A stretch of 64,000 nt of DNA from Zanthoxylum bungeanum (Eukaryota; Streptophyta; Magnoliopsida; Sapindales; Rutaceae), in the NCBI GenBank assembly GCA_019454045.1, contig SKCR01001812.1, positions 1 through 64,000 on the forward strand. Reading direction: 5' to 3'. Of the stretch, positions 1 to 9,442 are shown piece after piece (position 1 is the first letter of the stretch; the number at the start of each line of letters is the position of its first letter). The notes beneath the pieces are model-generated. The model saw only the letters and a program-made list of their open reading frames with translations. It had not been told where the DNA came from and made no database searches. Position numbers and translations under genes: made by a program.

Positions 1-1990
1 TGGTATTGTGTCTCTGACGTATGTGTCGAGACTTATATTATACATTATATTTGGGCTATCCTAATATCCGATTGGGGCGATTGTGAAATCCCTAGGATCA
101 GATCGATGCTCTGCGTAGGGGAAGTGGGTCTAACACATATATATCAAGCATTGGTGTATATTTAAATAATCTAATGAAATATTATATTACATTACGAGTG
201 TATAGAAAAAAATCGAGACTAAATTTAATGCGCGCCCAACATAATTTTTTCTTAAATTGTTCTTCATCAGCTCTCTGGAAACAGAGAGCTGATGGAATTG
301 GATTTCTAACCTAATTTATTTCCAACCTTCCCTAAACAATTTTAAATACCCAAAATTATTTTTTAACATCAAAATCAATATCAACACATGTTATAGAACA
401 AAATCATATTTTTCAAAATATCAAATATTTTTATAAAAACATAAATTTATTCTTAATACGCATATGTGTAAATTTTGAATCCAAAACACAAATCAAATTA
501 GAATCCCACAATATAGTGACTCATGAACAATTCTAGGTCAGAGATGGTTAAGTGATTCTAAAATGGTAGCTATAGTTCTAACCTTTCATCTAGAGTTCTA
601 AACTCTAATTTTATGTTATATGTCCAACATGAATATATTTGACCCAATTATAAGAATATTGTGTTTATGCTTCCAAAGCATCCATACACTAGTTTATTAG
701 CCAAATTTCAACTTCAAGCTATATTATTATGTATCAAATACAAAACATAGCTTATTGGAGAAGATCGAACTTACCTAGTAAGCTTGAACCAAAGATCAAA
801 TCTCATCCTCCTTGTTGAAATGTTGTAGAGAACTTCCAAAACTAGCAAGCTTGATTTGAATATCCAATCTTCTTCTCCTTGTTGTTGTAGAAAACTTCCA
901 AAGCTAGCAAGCTTGATATGAAGATCCAATCTTCTCCCACAAAAAATTACTTAGACTAATATTTTTTTTTTCTTTTGCTTAATGCATGTTTTAGCTTATT
1001 TTGTCTTGATTAAAAACTTGCCCAAACTCGCCTTTTATAACAAAACTTATGCAATTTTTAATTAATAAAAATTATAATAAACTTTTATGTGGGCTTAATC
1101 CAATTTGTACAAATATATATAATTAGGTGTGACTAATCACCTTTTTCTACCACTTTGATTTAATCCAATTAAATCAAGCCAAATACACCTATTATTTCAT
1201 ATTTGTAAATACCAAAATATCCTCCAATGGTAGAGATATTTATGAAATTATAATAAAGCCCTTGTGTGATTTTGGATTAATCCAATTAATCCAACTGGGT
1301 CAAAGTAAATAATTAATGTTATCCAATAACACTTAATTAATTTAGTTGATAATTATAATATCAAATATTATTTATTATCAAAAATTATCAGCTACTCAAG
1401 TGCTGAATGAGTACACTTCATACTATAGGACTCTCTAAGTCCAGACATATTCGTCATATAAGCTTAACTTATATGTATGTAATTCGGCCACCTCCAAATT
1501 CATGAAGAACACGAACGACCTTTATGAACTATACAAGTTGGTGTCATTACATATGTTTAATAATCATTCTATCGTAGGCTATCCGAGTTGTGCTTAGGAA
1601 ATATCGATTACATAGTCAAGTTTCCGAGGTGCACATATAATATTGTCGATATGTCCATGATTCTTTACAACTAATCAGAACATTATTTCTGATATATGCT
1701 ATCCACCATAGGTGATCGGCTTTGGCCAAAGTCTTAAGAATCGTGACTAATCATCTGGATACCTTAATCCATTGTGGTACACATACGGGCCTACAGATCC
1801 TATCTTGATACAAATTTGATTAACGAGTGTATCGGTCCACACCCAAGAAACATCTAGCGGTCAGACCATGAAAGGTCTCTGACATATATGACATCAAAGT
1901 GTGGATGATCACACACAAAATCAATATCATCCTATAGTCAAAGGATCACATATGCTACTCGACTCGAGGATATTCCTATCCGAGTTTTTA
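1..1990 (-). repeat. Family-C copia LTR fragment (interrupted)
   Basis: From about base 75 this matches, in the same orientation, the family-C LTR copies that begin at 24192 and 61082 (shared stretches include the 'ccctagg(a/g)tc(a/g)gatcg' segment and the 'catctagcggtcagaccatgaaagg' segment). Those copies read TGTTGGGG...CTCCAACA on the plus strand, so the LTR is minus-oriented. Bases 1-74 are not assigned. The match fades near 1990, and 1991-2027 is not alignable by eye to the other copies. No coding sequence is present. The family has LTRs of about 2.4 kb. Confidence 0.7.
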
Positions 1991-2022
1991 AATATAGCGT
2001 GATGAGTTAACGTAGTCACCCA

Positions 2023-2027
2023 ATATC
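2023..2027. repeat. Target-site duplication ATATC, left copy
   Basis: The five bases ATATC lie immediately before the TGTCGGGTTC LTR end. They recur immediately after the matching TGTCCAACA end at 19531-19535. This fixes the outer borders of copia-A1. Confidence 0.9.
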
Positions 2028-2619
2028 TGTCGGGTTCTCTAAGAACATTGCCAATGATCTAATAAGCATAAAACATATGAATACTCGAAGTAAGAATACA
2101 GAAGAATACTTACAACGATCGGTTAGTGGATGTAGAGAATAACAAAAATTTTCCTAGATTTGTGTAGTGCTCCAAGCTCTCTTTGATTGTATGTTTAGCT
2201 CCAAGCTTTGTTGTTTTGAATTCCAAACTCAAGAGATGTTTCCCTATCACCTTTGTAGACTCCTTTAAGTGCTAGCTATGGAAGAAATATTGCAACAAAA
2301 TTCTTCCCTTGCTGTATGTAACTCACGGCAATTTGGAGAGCAAAGTGAGAGAGAGTTTCACGGTGAAGAGAGAAAGAAAAGGGAATGAAAAAGTGTGAAG
2401 TGTGAATGATTTTCCAAAATCAAAAATTCATATACCAAATCCAAGATTAGGTAAAAGTCATTCACCTTTTCAAAGTTGAGTGTTTTACAAGCCATCACCA
2501 ACAATTAACAACTTCCATCAAGCAAAAGTTTGATAAAGTTGACTATGTGATGTGACTTATGGTGGGCCCTACTTGATTCAAAATCTGAGTGGGCCCGCAA
2601 ACACATTCCGGGCTCGGGT

Positions 2620-2937
2620 TCGTTAATTCTGAATTAACGAATTTTCCGTTGCGACTTAATTAAATCAAATTTAATTAAATAATTATGCCTAGCAAAATTA
2701 CTATTAAAGTCGCTTGCGAATTAATTCTACATTAATTCGTTCGCCCGAATTAAAATCCAATTCTAATTCCGTTATGAAATCTAATTTCATTTAATATATA
2801 TAATATATTATTTAATCGATTAGTTCCAAATTAATCGTTCTCTCTCTATTAATTGAATTTTATCCTAGATAAATTCTTGCCGTAATTAATCCCATATTAA
2901 TTTTCTCTCTCCCCTAATTAATCCCAGATTAATTATG
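2620..2937. repeat. Array of short perfect hairpins in the copia-A LTR
   Basis: At least eight inverted repeats follow one another. Examples: 2620-2640 (10-bp arms TCGTTAATTC/GAATTAACGA, 1-nt loop); 2656-2678 (arms TTAATTAAAT/ATTTAATTAA, loop CAA); 2717-2739 (arms CGAATTAAT/ATTAATTCG, loop TCTAC); 2775-2789 (TGAAAT/ATTTCA, loop CTA); TTTATC/GATAAA with loop CTA; AATTAAT/ATTAATT with loop CCCAT; and AATTAATC/GATTAATT with loop CCA. The array recurs in the LTR copies at about 18170-18490 and 35060-35360. Confidence 0.85.
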
Positions 2938-3760
2938 TTCGAGTCAAACGTCATCGGTGAATCTTCGGGAAGCGACCCATGAGATCCCTGGATATGTTGG
3001 CAGTAAATCCGGTCGTCGGACTATCCGAAACGTGCGTACCCGGTACCACATTTTTACTAATTTACAAGACATGGTTGGCTTATAGCAAAGTACCGTGCCT
3101 ACCCAATTCTCCAGAAATATTCTTTAAGGAATATATAATCTTTGCCAGGCGTAGTATACATAGTATTGCGTATTGCGATCCAGTATCGGATGTCACATGT
3201 AAGGCCTGGGGCTGGAATAATGTCTGCCCCGTACGAAGCATATATCGGATCACAAGCAACTAGTCTCTATAATCGGATAATAATGACATTGTCATATTAT
3301 CCCGATAGTTACAACATAATAGAGAACCAGTTCTGTATCCCTGCGTGATCATCATCTCCATATGACTGAAGTGATACTTCCGTCTTGACATCACACCCAA
3401 TACACTACGACTCTCAATAAACCCAGAAGAGGCGTACACAGAACCTGTTAAAGTCCCGGACGACCAAAACCAAAGCGTATTGATTGTCGTAAGTATTAGT
3501 GATGTAAGTCTCAGGTTAAGACCAAATACACATACCCTGAATCGGATTCCCATAGACACATAGTCATACTACCAATGGGATTCCGAGGGGTCTATCCAGA
3601 GTGAAGTTGTTCCCGTACCATCGGTAAACGCAATCTCCTATCACACTTGTATAAGTATCCAATACTTAAATATATGAGAACTATGCCGTTATGCTCCCAC
3701 AACGCGCACAAGTGCAATACTAGTCTATTCCGTATTATCGATGTCCAGTCTCGATAATAC

Positions 3761-3765
3761 TATGA
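3761..3765. repeat. Target-site duplication TATGA for gypsy-1, left copy
   Basis: TATGA precedes the TGACCGGCG end of gypsy-1 and recurs at 11207-11211 after its ...CTCATCA end. The partner copia LTR at about 19310 shows the uninterrupted site. Confidence 0.93.
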
Positions 3766-4549
3766 TGACCGGCGTAAACACACACGTATAACGCAAGCGC
3801 ACGTATCGTTCAAGTAGTATAAAAATATCGATCCCACGAGGACTTAATTCCTACTATTGTTATTAATTATTGAATCTATTTATTTACAGATATCTAATTA
3901 AATGAAGAAGAGAATGATTGTTTGATTGGTTGAAAGTGGTTTTACAAATAAAATAAATAAATAAAAGACAAAAGAAAATACTAAGGAAAATAACAAAAGA
4001 CACAAAGATCTAGGGTTGTGAATCCTTCTAATATCATTTAAAGATGAAGTGATTATCTTATAGTTGGGTAATATATTGATTTATTAACCTGGAACACTAA
4101 TTATGTGTAAGTCTCTGTCGATGGTCAGACACAAATACCCAGTTTAACCCAATTGAACATATGTCTATGTCAACCAAATTATCTGGATTCATTAAGTTTA
4201 AGTCCCAATTATGGCTACCCCCGCCCGACAGGTATATTCCTATCCTGTAAGGAAATCTATTAAAGGGTTATCTATCCTCAAGGAAGATCGTGGGCTATTA
4301 AGTCTAAGGCTGAAACCTAAAATCCCTATGTCTAGTTCATTTTAGATTTACCAGATCAATTTTATTAATGGCCAGTTAATGAAAAAGCATTAAGTTTAAG
4401 ACTCAATAAATAAATCTTTATATTACCCAAGCTATAATCTAACCCTTATAAACCGGTGATATTGGATTTCATCACAACCCCAGATAACTGGCTTAGTTAC
4501 GACACATATTTACAGGTGGTAAAAAAAACTTAAATAAAATAAAAGACAT

Positions 4550-4765
4550 AAAGTAAAATACTGAAAATGAAATACTGAAAATTAAATGCTAAAAGTAAAT
4601 ACTGAAATTAATACTGAAAATAAATTGCTGAAAGTAAATTACTGAAAAGTAAATTGCTGAAAAGTAAATTGCTGAAAGTAAATTACTGAAAAGTAAAAAC
4701 TGAAAATTAAAGAAAGAAAAGTACTGTGCGTAAAAGTAAATTGCGGAAGTAAAAACTGAAAAGTA
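4550..4765. repeat. Imperfect tandem repeats, AGTAAATTGCTGAAA type, in the gypsy LTR
   Basis: About a dozen degenerate units of AGTAAATT(G/A)CTGAAA. The same array appears in the other minus-type gypsy LTRs at about 10230-10440, 25480-25660 and 54880-55030, with unit number varying. Confidence 0.85.
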
Positions 4766-4894
4766 AAGAAAAGAAAATGCGAAAGCGAAAATTAATTACT
4801 AAAAGCTGTAAATAAACAAACAAGATACAATCTTCTTAGTATTCTTAAGGAATTCCTTAGAAGAAAGTATGAATTTTACAAATGAAATGGCTTG

Positions 4895-4906
4895 GTATTT
4901 ATAGGC
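4895..4906 (-). promoter_or_regulatory. Putative LTR TATA box (gypsy-1)
   Basis: The minus strand reads CCTATAAATACC. It is conserved in the partner LTR (about 10571-10582) and in the gypsy-2 LTRs (about 26220 and 55585). The position, between U3-like and R/U5-like parts, fits an LTR promoter. Confidence 0.55.
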
Positions 4907-5524
4907 AAAATTTTGCCACCATCAATCATCAATCAAATAAATTATTAATTGCTCCACTAATTGCTTATCTAATTGCTCCACCAAATCCATTATTGCTCCA
5001 CTAATTTCTTATCTTGTTTGTGGTGATTTGATAATTTTTATTAATTATTTATTAATTAATATTTTGCTTTGAAAATGATTGATAATGACTTTTAATAATT
5101 ACACTCCACACACTTCTGGATGGTTCATCAATTTCGGTCATGAAATCATCAGAATTTGAAAATATTTTCTCTTTCAAAGTTGTAGATCTTGGAGTCTTCT
5201 TTAATCTGGAACTTGAATCAGCCCATCCGATATCTGAGTAAGAAGTTATGCCCAAATACAACAGATGCGCAAAACTGGAATTTCCAAAACTGCACTTCGT
5301 CAAAAACGCCCTTTCAAGTTTCCAATCTCCAAAATTAATATATCAAGTCCAATAATTGCCATTATTTGACCCATATTTCATCCTAAATGATTTCATTGAG
5401 ACCCGATATTATTTTATCTGCAAATAAACTAAAACACACATCAAAAAGTTCATTAAACCCGAGAAACTAAATAAAATATTAAGTTAAAGGGGCGGTAAAT
5501 ATTGATATATTTTTCCGCTCATCA

Positions 5525-5540
5525 CACACCCCAAACCTAA
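5525..5540 (-). other. Polypurine tract of gypsy-1
   Basis: The minus strand reads TTAGGTTTGGGGTGTG directly before the LTR start TGATGAGCGG, as expected for plus-strand DNA priming. The equivalents are at 26795-26808 (gypsy-2) and 52426-52439 (gypsy-3). Confidence 0.8.
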
Positions 5541-6094
5541 CATTTTGCTAGTCTTCGAGCAAAACGTAAAATAAAATAACATAAATAAATTAACTAAGCC
5601 ACTTTCGTAGGGATCACGGTTGCATTTAGCGTATGCAACAAGCCTTTAAACCCCTAGGTGTCCCTAGTGGACGAGTTGTAGTCTTGTGAGGGTTTACAAC
5701 AATGACACCCACAAACATTTTACAAAAGTAAAAAGGTAGTAAAACTAATGCACACAAAAGCAAAAAGACAAGTGAAAAGAGAATAAAGAAGATAGTGACT
5801 AATCAGGTGAAACTTCTACTTCAAGTTACTAGTTGTTTTGTTTTATTCTAAATTACTGAATAAGTAAATTCTCTGATTATTTTTACCATTCTTCATATAC
5901 ACAGCCAACAAAATATTAATCAACTCATTTTTGCCCACAACAGTCACAAGTGCAGTTGATAAGAGAGTAATATTTTTGTCCTAAAGTTCTATCAGATTTA
6001 ACACCTTTTGGTAGCAATGGAATAATTTTTCTCATTTTTCTGATTTTTTCTTTGATTTTTTTTTCTTTTCTATTTTTTATTTATATACAATATC

Positions 6095-6320
6095 TTCCAT
6101 CTATGTAGCGAGTGTTGGGTCGGTGGCTCCCAAACCAGTTGGCTTTAGGGCACCAGGTGTTAAGACACCCCTACAGACTTAATTACCCAGACTTCAAATA
6201 TATATATTTTGCAGCATCTTCGATCCATGTAACGAGCTTTGGGCCAGTGACTCCCAAACCAGTTGGCTTTAGGGCACTAGGTGTTAAAACACCCTTACAG
6301 ACTTAATAACTCGGATCTCA
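6095..6320 (-). repeat. Tandemly duplicated module of about 110 bp in the gypsy 3' region
   Basis: Two copies share the stretch 'ctcccaaaccagttggcttt' and then a self-complementary GGTGTTAAAACACC-type segment. The same pair occurs at 27360-27605 and, reversed, at 51585-51870. On the coding strand each copy could pair CGAG with CTCG at its ends, GGTGTT with AACACC, and AGTGCCC with GGG..CACT. Confidence 0.85.
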
Positions 6321-6323
6321 GAC

Positions 6324-6359
<36 letters not shown>

Positions 6360-6764
6360 CCATTGCTTTTTGAGATGCTTCCTCCAATTAAACTAGAGCA
6401 CTAAATATTACAAACTTTTCAATTTAGCTCATGTCCGTATGTTACTATATATGTTGATAATATCTGCTAACTAAACATATGAAGATTCCTTTTTAGTCAG
6501 TTTTAAGGAGAATTCACAAATTAAATAATTCAAAATGAAATAAACAAAAATTAACTTGTTTCGAAATAGGTTTGAGATACGTCTCAGGAGTGGAAACTCC
6601 TTACTCAGCTATCTCTTACCAATTTCACCTTTTTAGTCAAATTAAAAACACAAAATATTTTTGTAATTTTTGAAACTTTTTCAATTTTTTTGTATTTTTC
6701 GAAAAATTTTGGACTAAAAATAAAAATAACACACAAACTAAAAACAAGGTACTGATCAACTAAT

Positions 6765-6810
6765 TCCCTCCCCCAAACCTAAATGAGACATTGTCCCCAA
6801 TGTCTTAAAC
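6765..6810 (-). other. GGGA-loop hairpin followed by a second polypurine-like tract
   Basis: The coding strand reads AGACATTG-GGGA-CAATGTCT, a perfect 8-bp stem with a GNRA-type loop. It is followed by ATTTAGGTTTGGGGGAGGGA, a purine tract resembling the true polypurine tract. The hairpin is identical in gypsy-2 (about 28035-28065) and gypsy-3 (51120-51145). Related hairpin-plus-G-run motifs occur in Athila/Tat elements as far as I recall. Confidence 0.75.
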
Positions 6811-6864
6811 AGTAAAAGGAGAGTTAAGAAGGTTGTACCTGGTTAGCTGAAAATCTACAGGAAA

Positions 6865-7518
6865 TTAAAGGTTAAGATCCAGATTAATCCGACGCCTCTT
6901 ACCACGATCGTCCTCGGACCAATTTATCTTTGAAAGGATAGGGTCAACTTGTGGTTCATAGGCTATGAGTTGGTCTATTAGATCCGGAGCAGTTCTGGCA
7001 GTGAAGAGGAGTTCTTTCATAGGTTTTGACACGAACCCATTTCTCCGAGCATCATCAAGAAACACACAAAGAAAATCATAAAATCCATCAACGTTGAGCA
7101 GTCCAAGCGGTTTCTGGTGTATGTTCAGGTTCGCCCAAGATAGAACTATAAAAATTTCCTCCAGTGTACCCAAGCCACCTGGCAAAGCGATAAAAGCATC
7201 AGCACGGTTAATCATTTCTACCAGTCGTTCAGACATACCTGGCACGATCAATTCCTCTCCGTTTGATGAACCAATAAGATTTGCCTCTGCCAAGGGTTTT
7301 GGGATGATTCCCAAAACGTTACTGCCTCCTTCCTGAACGGCCTTGAAACGATCCCCATTAATCCAAGATTGCCTCCGCCATATATTAAGTGCATATTCCT
7401 TGCAGCTAAGACTCGACCCAATTCTTGTGCTGCTTCTATGTATTGTGGCTTAGTACCAATACTACTGCCGCAAAACACACAGATGTTTCTCAACTCGTCT
7501 TCTTGAAGTGGCTTCCAT
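6865..7518 (-). pseudogene. LOG-like cytokinin riboside 5'-monophosphate phosphoribohydrolase, gypsy-1 copy
   Basis: Plant LOG enzymes convert cytokinin nucleotides directly to active free bases in the cytosol. This 654-nt reading region begins at an ATG (7518) and shows ICVFCGSS near residue 11, [11 protein letters not shown] near residue 45, MSERLVEM (keeping the Arg of the family's MHxRK segment) and the nucleotide-binding motif PGGLGTLEE. The motifs are in order and the length, about 217 codons, is normal for LOG. No introns interrupt it, whereas plant LOG genes are normally split, so capture from spliced RNA is likely. It is broken by an extra base near 7484-7491 and a missing base near 7341-7345. 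The 149-codon 3' part (6865-7314) is otherwise open. It ends KRRRINLDLNL. It lies between the ORF2 trace and the 3' LTR of gypsy-1. Identification as LOG family is firm; function today is unlikely. Confidence 0.9.
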
Positions 7519-7595
7519 TTTTTTTTTTTTTATGTATTTCTTTTTCAAATCAGGATGCCTTCAAAAAGTGTAATGACGGGCTGATTTTATAGTAC

Positions 7596-7691
7596 CTGAA
7601 AAAGGGTGAGTAATAATAGCACTAATATCTTCCAAAGGACGATTGTTAGCTAAACAACAAAAGAAATCGTGAAAGGTCAAAAAGTCTGGAT
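7596..7691 (-). other. Conserved 96-nt exon-like segment, gypsy-1 copy
   Basis: On the coding strand it is bounded by ...AGACAG before GATCC and by TTTCAG before GTACTATAA, that is, acceptor-like and donor-like borders. It is open in one frame (starting DPDFLTFHDFF). The gypsy-3 copy (50261-50356) is also exactly 96 nt. A pyrimidine-rich stretch precedes it. I infer splicing; no transcript is visible here. Confidence 0.5.
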
Positions 7692-7789
7692 CCTGTCTAC
7701 GAAAATAAAGATAATTACAATAGAAAAGCGAATCAAAGCAATAATTAAGACAACGGAATTGTGTACGCAATACGCTACTCGTTTGGTAT

Positions 7790-7910
7790 AAATTCATTAG
7801 GATGTGTCTCAAGATTTCATTCCTTACTCAGCCATCGCTAATGAATTGTCTCTTTTTTTGATTGCGAAACACAATTCCTTCTGTCTTAAAATGCTTCGTT
7901 GTGCCTTTCC
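7790..7910 (-). pseudogene. Trace of ORF2 (gypsy-1)
   Basis: The coding strand keeps a short stretch matching the ORF2 segment FIRDGLSKE..LETHP of gypsy-3 (about 49930-50005), with indels and stops. The rest of ORF2 is missing. Just upstream on the coding strand is the motif GGGAGGCAACCCATGC (7977-7992), which also precedes ORF2 in gypsy-2 and gypsy-3. Confidence 0.6.
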
Positions 7911-7992
7911 CTACAAAAATAACACACAAAAATTAAAAAGTTCACACAAAATTACAACAAATATTACAACAAATGCATGGGTTGCCTCCCTA

Positions 7993-8500
7993 CTAGCGCT
8001 AAATTTTTCGTCTTCAGCCAGACGTGACTGAAATTCATCTGTTAAGGAGGTTTCAGCGTCGTTTGGATGTCCGATTAAAGACAATCCCGTGAGCGTTGCT
8101 TTTGAAGGGTCTCTTCCAACGGAAAGTGGCAAAAAGAATTTTGTCATATTTAGTGCTAGTGCCACCTTTTTACTCCTTGTTGTTCCAATGATTCCTGAAA
8201 AGAAAGAAAGAAAATCAAGAGGTCTTATATGGTGCTTGACTTGGAATGGAAGTTCCATTCTGTCAAGCTTCTGGGTGATATCTTTGATTTGTACTCCCCA
8301 AAACACAGCGATGTTTCTCCTGAATGCTCTGGATCTTTATTAAGGTCAGACATTTGCTCCTCCATTTGCTCTGCTTCTTGCTCCACCTTTTCTTCACAGA
8401 TGTATTGTAAAATTTTTGTATTCAGCTCTTCATCTGTCATTTGTGAAATACATGCTTCAAAAATTGTCAACCAGATGATGCAAAGATGTTTCTGACATTA
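7993..8500 (-). pseudogene. Remnant of the gypsy protease/RT linker region (gypsy-1)
   Basis: An 81-codon open stretch (8225-8470) contains FEACISQMTDEELNTKIL, matching LEACITNMTDSELDAEIL in gypsy-3 (about 46375-46440), the segment between protease and reverse transcriptase. An overlapping open stretch (7911-8306) runs on to the post-integrase motif FQSRLAEDEKFSAS. The RT, RNase H and integrase domains that should separate these are absent, so this is a deletion derivative. Confidence 0.65.
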
Positions 8501-8676
8501 GGTCTTCATCCTCTGATATGACTGGAATGGATGGTTCAGATAGATCTTCTTCAAACATCATGGTAAAACATGCTCCAAGATCTTCATTTTGAGGATTGAA
8601 AGTTTGATCCTCCGTTGTTGGTGCAGTTGGTACAAATAGATCAGGTTCATCCTCGTCAGAATCTGAATAATAAAAG

Positions 8677-9315
8677 TCAAATTGAGACTTTACCGTGGTT
8701 CGGGCTCCTGAACTGATACCTCTGGTTGTTGATACTGCTCAGCCTCCTCCTCTGTTGAAGTGTCTTTGTGGATTTCTGGTACTTGAAGGCTTCATCAGTG
8801 TCATCTGAAACTGGTTCTTGAGGTATGTAGTTCTGGTTTTCTGTTAATTGTCTCATTTGATCTGTCATCCTCTGAATGAATTCTGATTGTCTCTGAATAC
8901 TTTCAAGTTGCTTCAGGCTTGTTTCAAGCATTGTATCCAACTTTTCGTCTCGTTTCTTGGAAAAAATTTGAGCATATCAATCAATTGTTCTTCCTCTGAT
9001 GGTTCTGGTTTTGTTGAGGATAGTAGGTGGATGGTGGATAAGATGGAAAGTATGATGGTTCTGTGAAATATGTTGGCTTTTGATAGTTCTGCCACTCTGA
9101 AAGGTATATACCTTGATCGCTCGGGTGGTTACTATCACATCCCCCATTTCGTTCTGTTGAGCAAATGTAAAATTGCTTGGTTCTGGCATCCAGTGATAAT
9201 TGTTGGGCTGGACAACAGGCCTCAGAAAACTGGACTGTTGCTCCCAGATGTGGGGTGTATCTTCTTGTAAAGCTCGTAATCTCTCAGTCTCCCAATAAAG
9301 TTCCATTTTTTTCAA
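8677..9315 (-). pseudogene. Gag-like remnant of gypsy-1
   Basis: Three overlapping ORFs in different frames (8977-9315, 8913-9095, 8677-8940) give a Gln/Pro-rich stretch and then a coiled-coil-like run (SLKQLESIQRQSEFIQRM). That position and composition resemble the C-terminal part of Athila gag, as seen around SQSASIKALENQI in gypsy-3. The conserved capsid part (SITTWN, YFPPARTAKLRN) is not present. Frameshifts break the frame. A divergent gag is the best reading, but support is moderate. Confidence 0.5.
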
Positions 9316-9418
9316 TCACCTGAAAAAAAGAAAGAAATAAAAATTACAAATAAAAATAAAGAAAATTAGATACAAGTAAATTGGATAGTTTCAAAATTAA
9401 CAACTCAAGAAATATAAG

Positions 9419-9436
9419 TCCCCGGCAACGGCGCCA
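9419..9436 (-). other. Primer-binding site of gypsy-1, tRNA-Asp type
   Basis: The plus strand reads TCCCCGGCAACGGCGCCA, the same as the 3' end of plant tRNA-Asp(GUC) with CCA. The element RNA is therefore complementary over 18 nt. It lies 6 nt from the 5' LTR. tRNA-Asp priming is typical of Athila/Tat elements. Confidence 0.9.
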
Positions 9437-9442
9437 AAAACT

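Larger units (their letters stand above)
2028..3765 (-). repeat. Copia-A1 3' LTR, first segment
   Basis: Starts TGTCGGG (TGTTGGG in the partner LTR at 17590) and aligns along its whole length with 17590-19320. It is broken at 3765 by gypsy-1 and resumes at 11212. It holds the hairpin array at 2620-2937. Short ORFs in this segment (for example 2979-3263) recur in the other copia-A LTRs with no recognisable product, and I treat them as chance ORFs. Confidence 0.9.
3766..5524 (-). repeat. Gypsy-1 3' LTR
   Basis: Runs TGACCGGCG...GCTCATCA on the plus strand, 1759 bp, the direct repeat of 9443-11206. On the coding strand a likely TATA box (CCTATAAATACC) lies at about 4895-4906. About 4550-4760 is a run of imperfect 15-17 bp repeats of the type AGTAAATTGCTGAAA. 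There is no protein-coding content. Confidence 0.92.
5541..6864 (-). other. Gypsy-1 3' non-coding region
   Basis: No credible ORF. It aligns with 26810-28134 and 51063-52425 of the other gypsy elements. It contains a duplicated module of about 110 bp (6095-6320), a T-run of about 30 at 6327-6356, and the hairpin plus purine-rich tract at 6765-6810. Confidence 0.8.

Noticed and set aside
2979..3348. The 94- and 68-codon ORFs in the copia-A LTR, repeated at 18547-18901, as genes
   Set aside because: They sit in LTR non-coding sequence, overlap in two frames and match no domain. Their recurrence is explained by the LTR repeats.
6865..7518. A normal host LOG gene
   Set aside because: It lies between gypsy-specific flanks that recur with it in two other elements, lacks introns, and is frameshifted, so it is element cargo.
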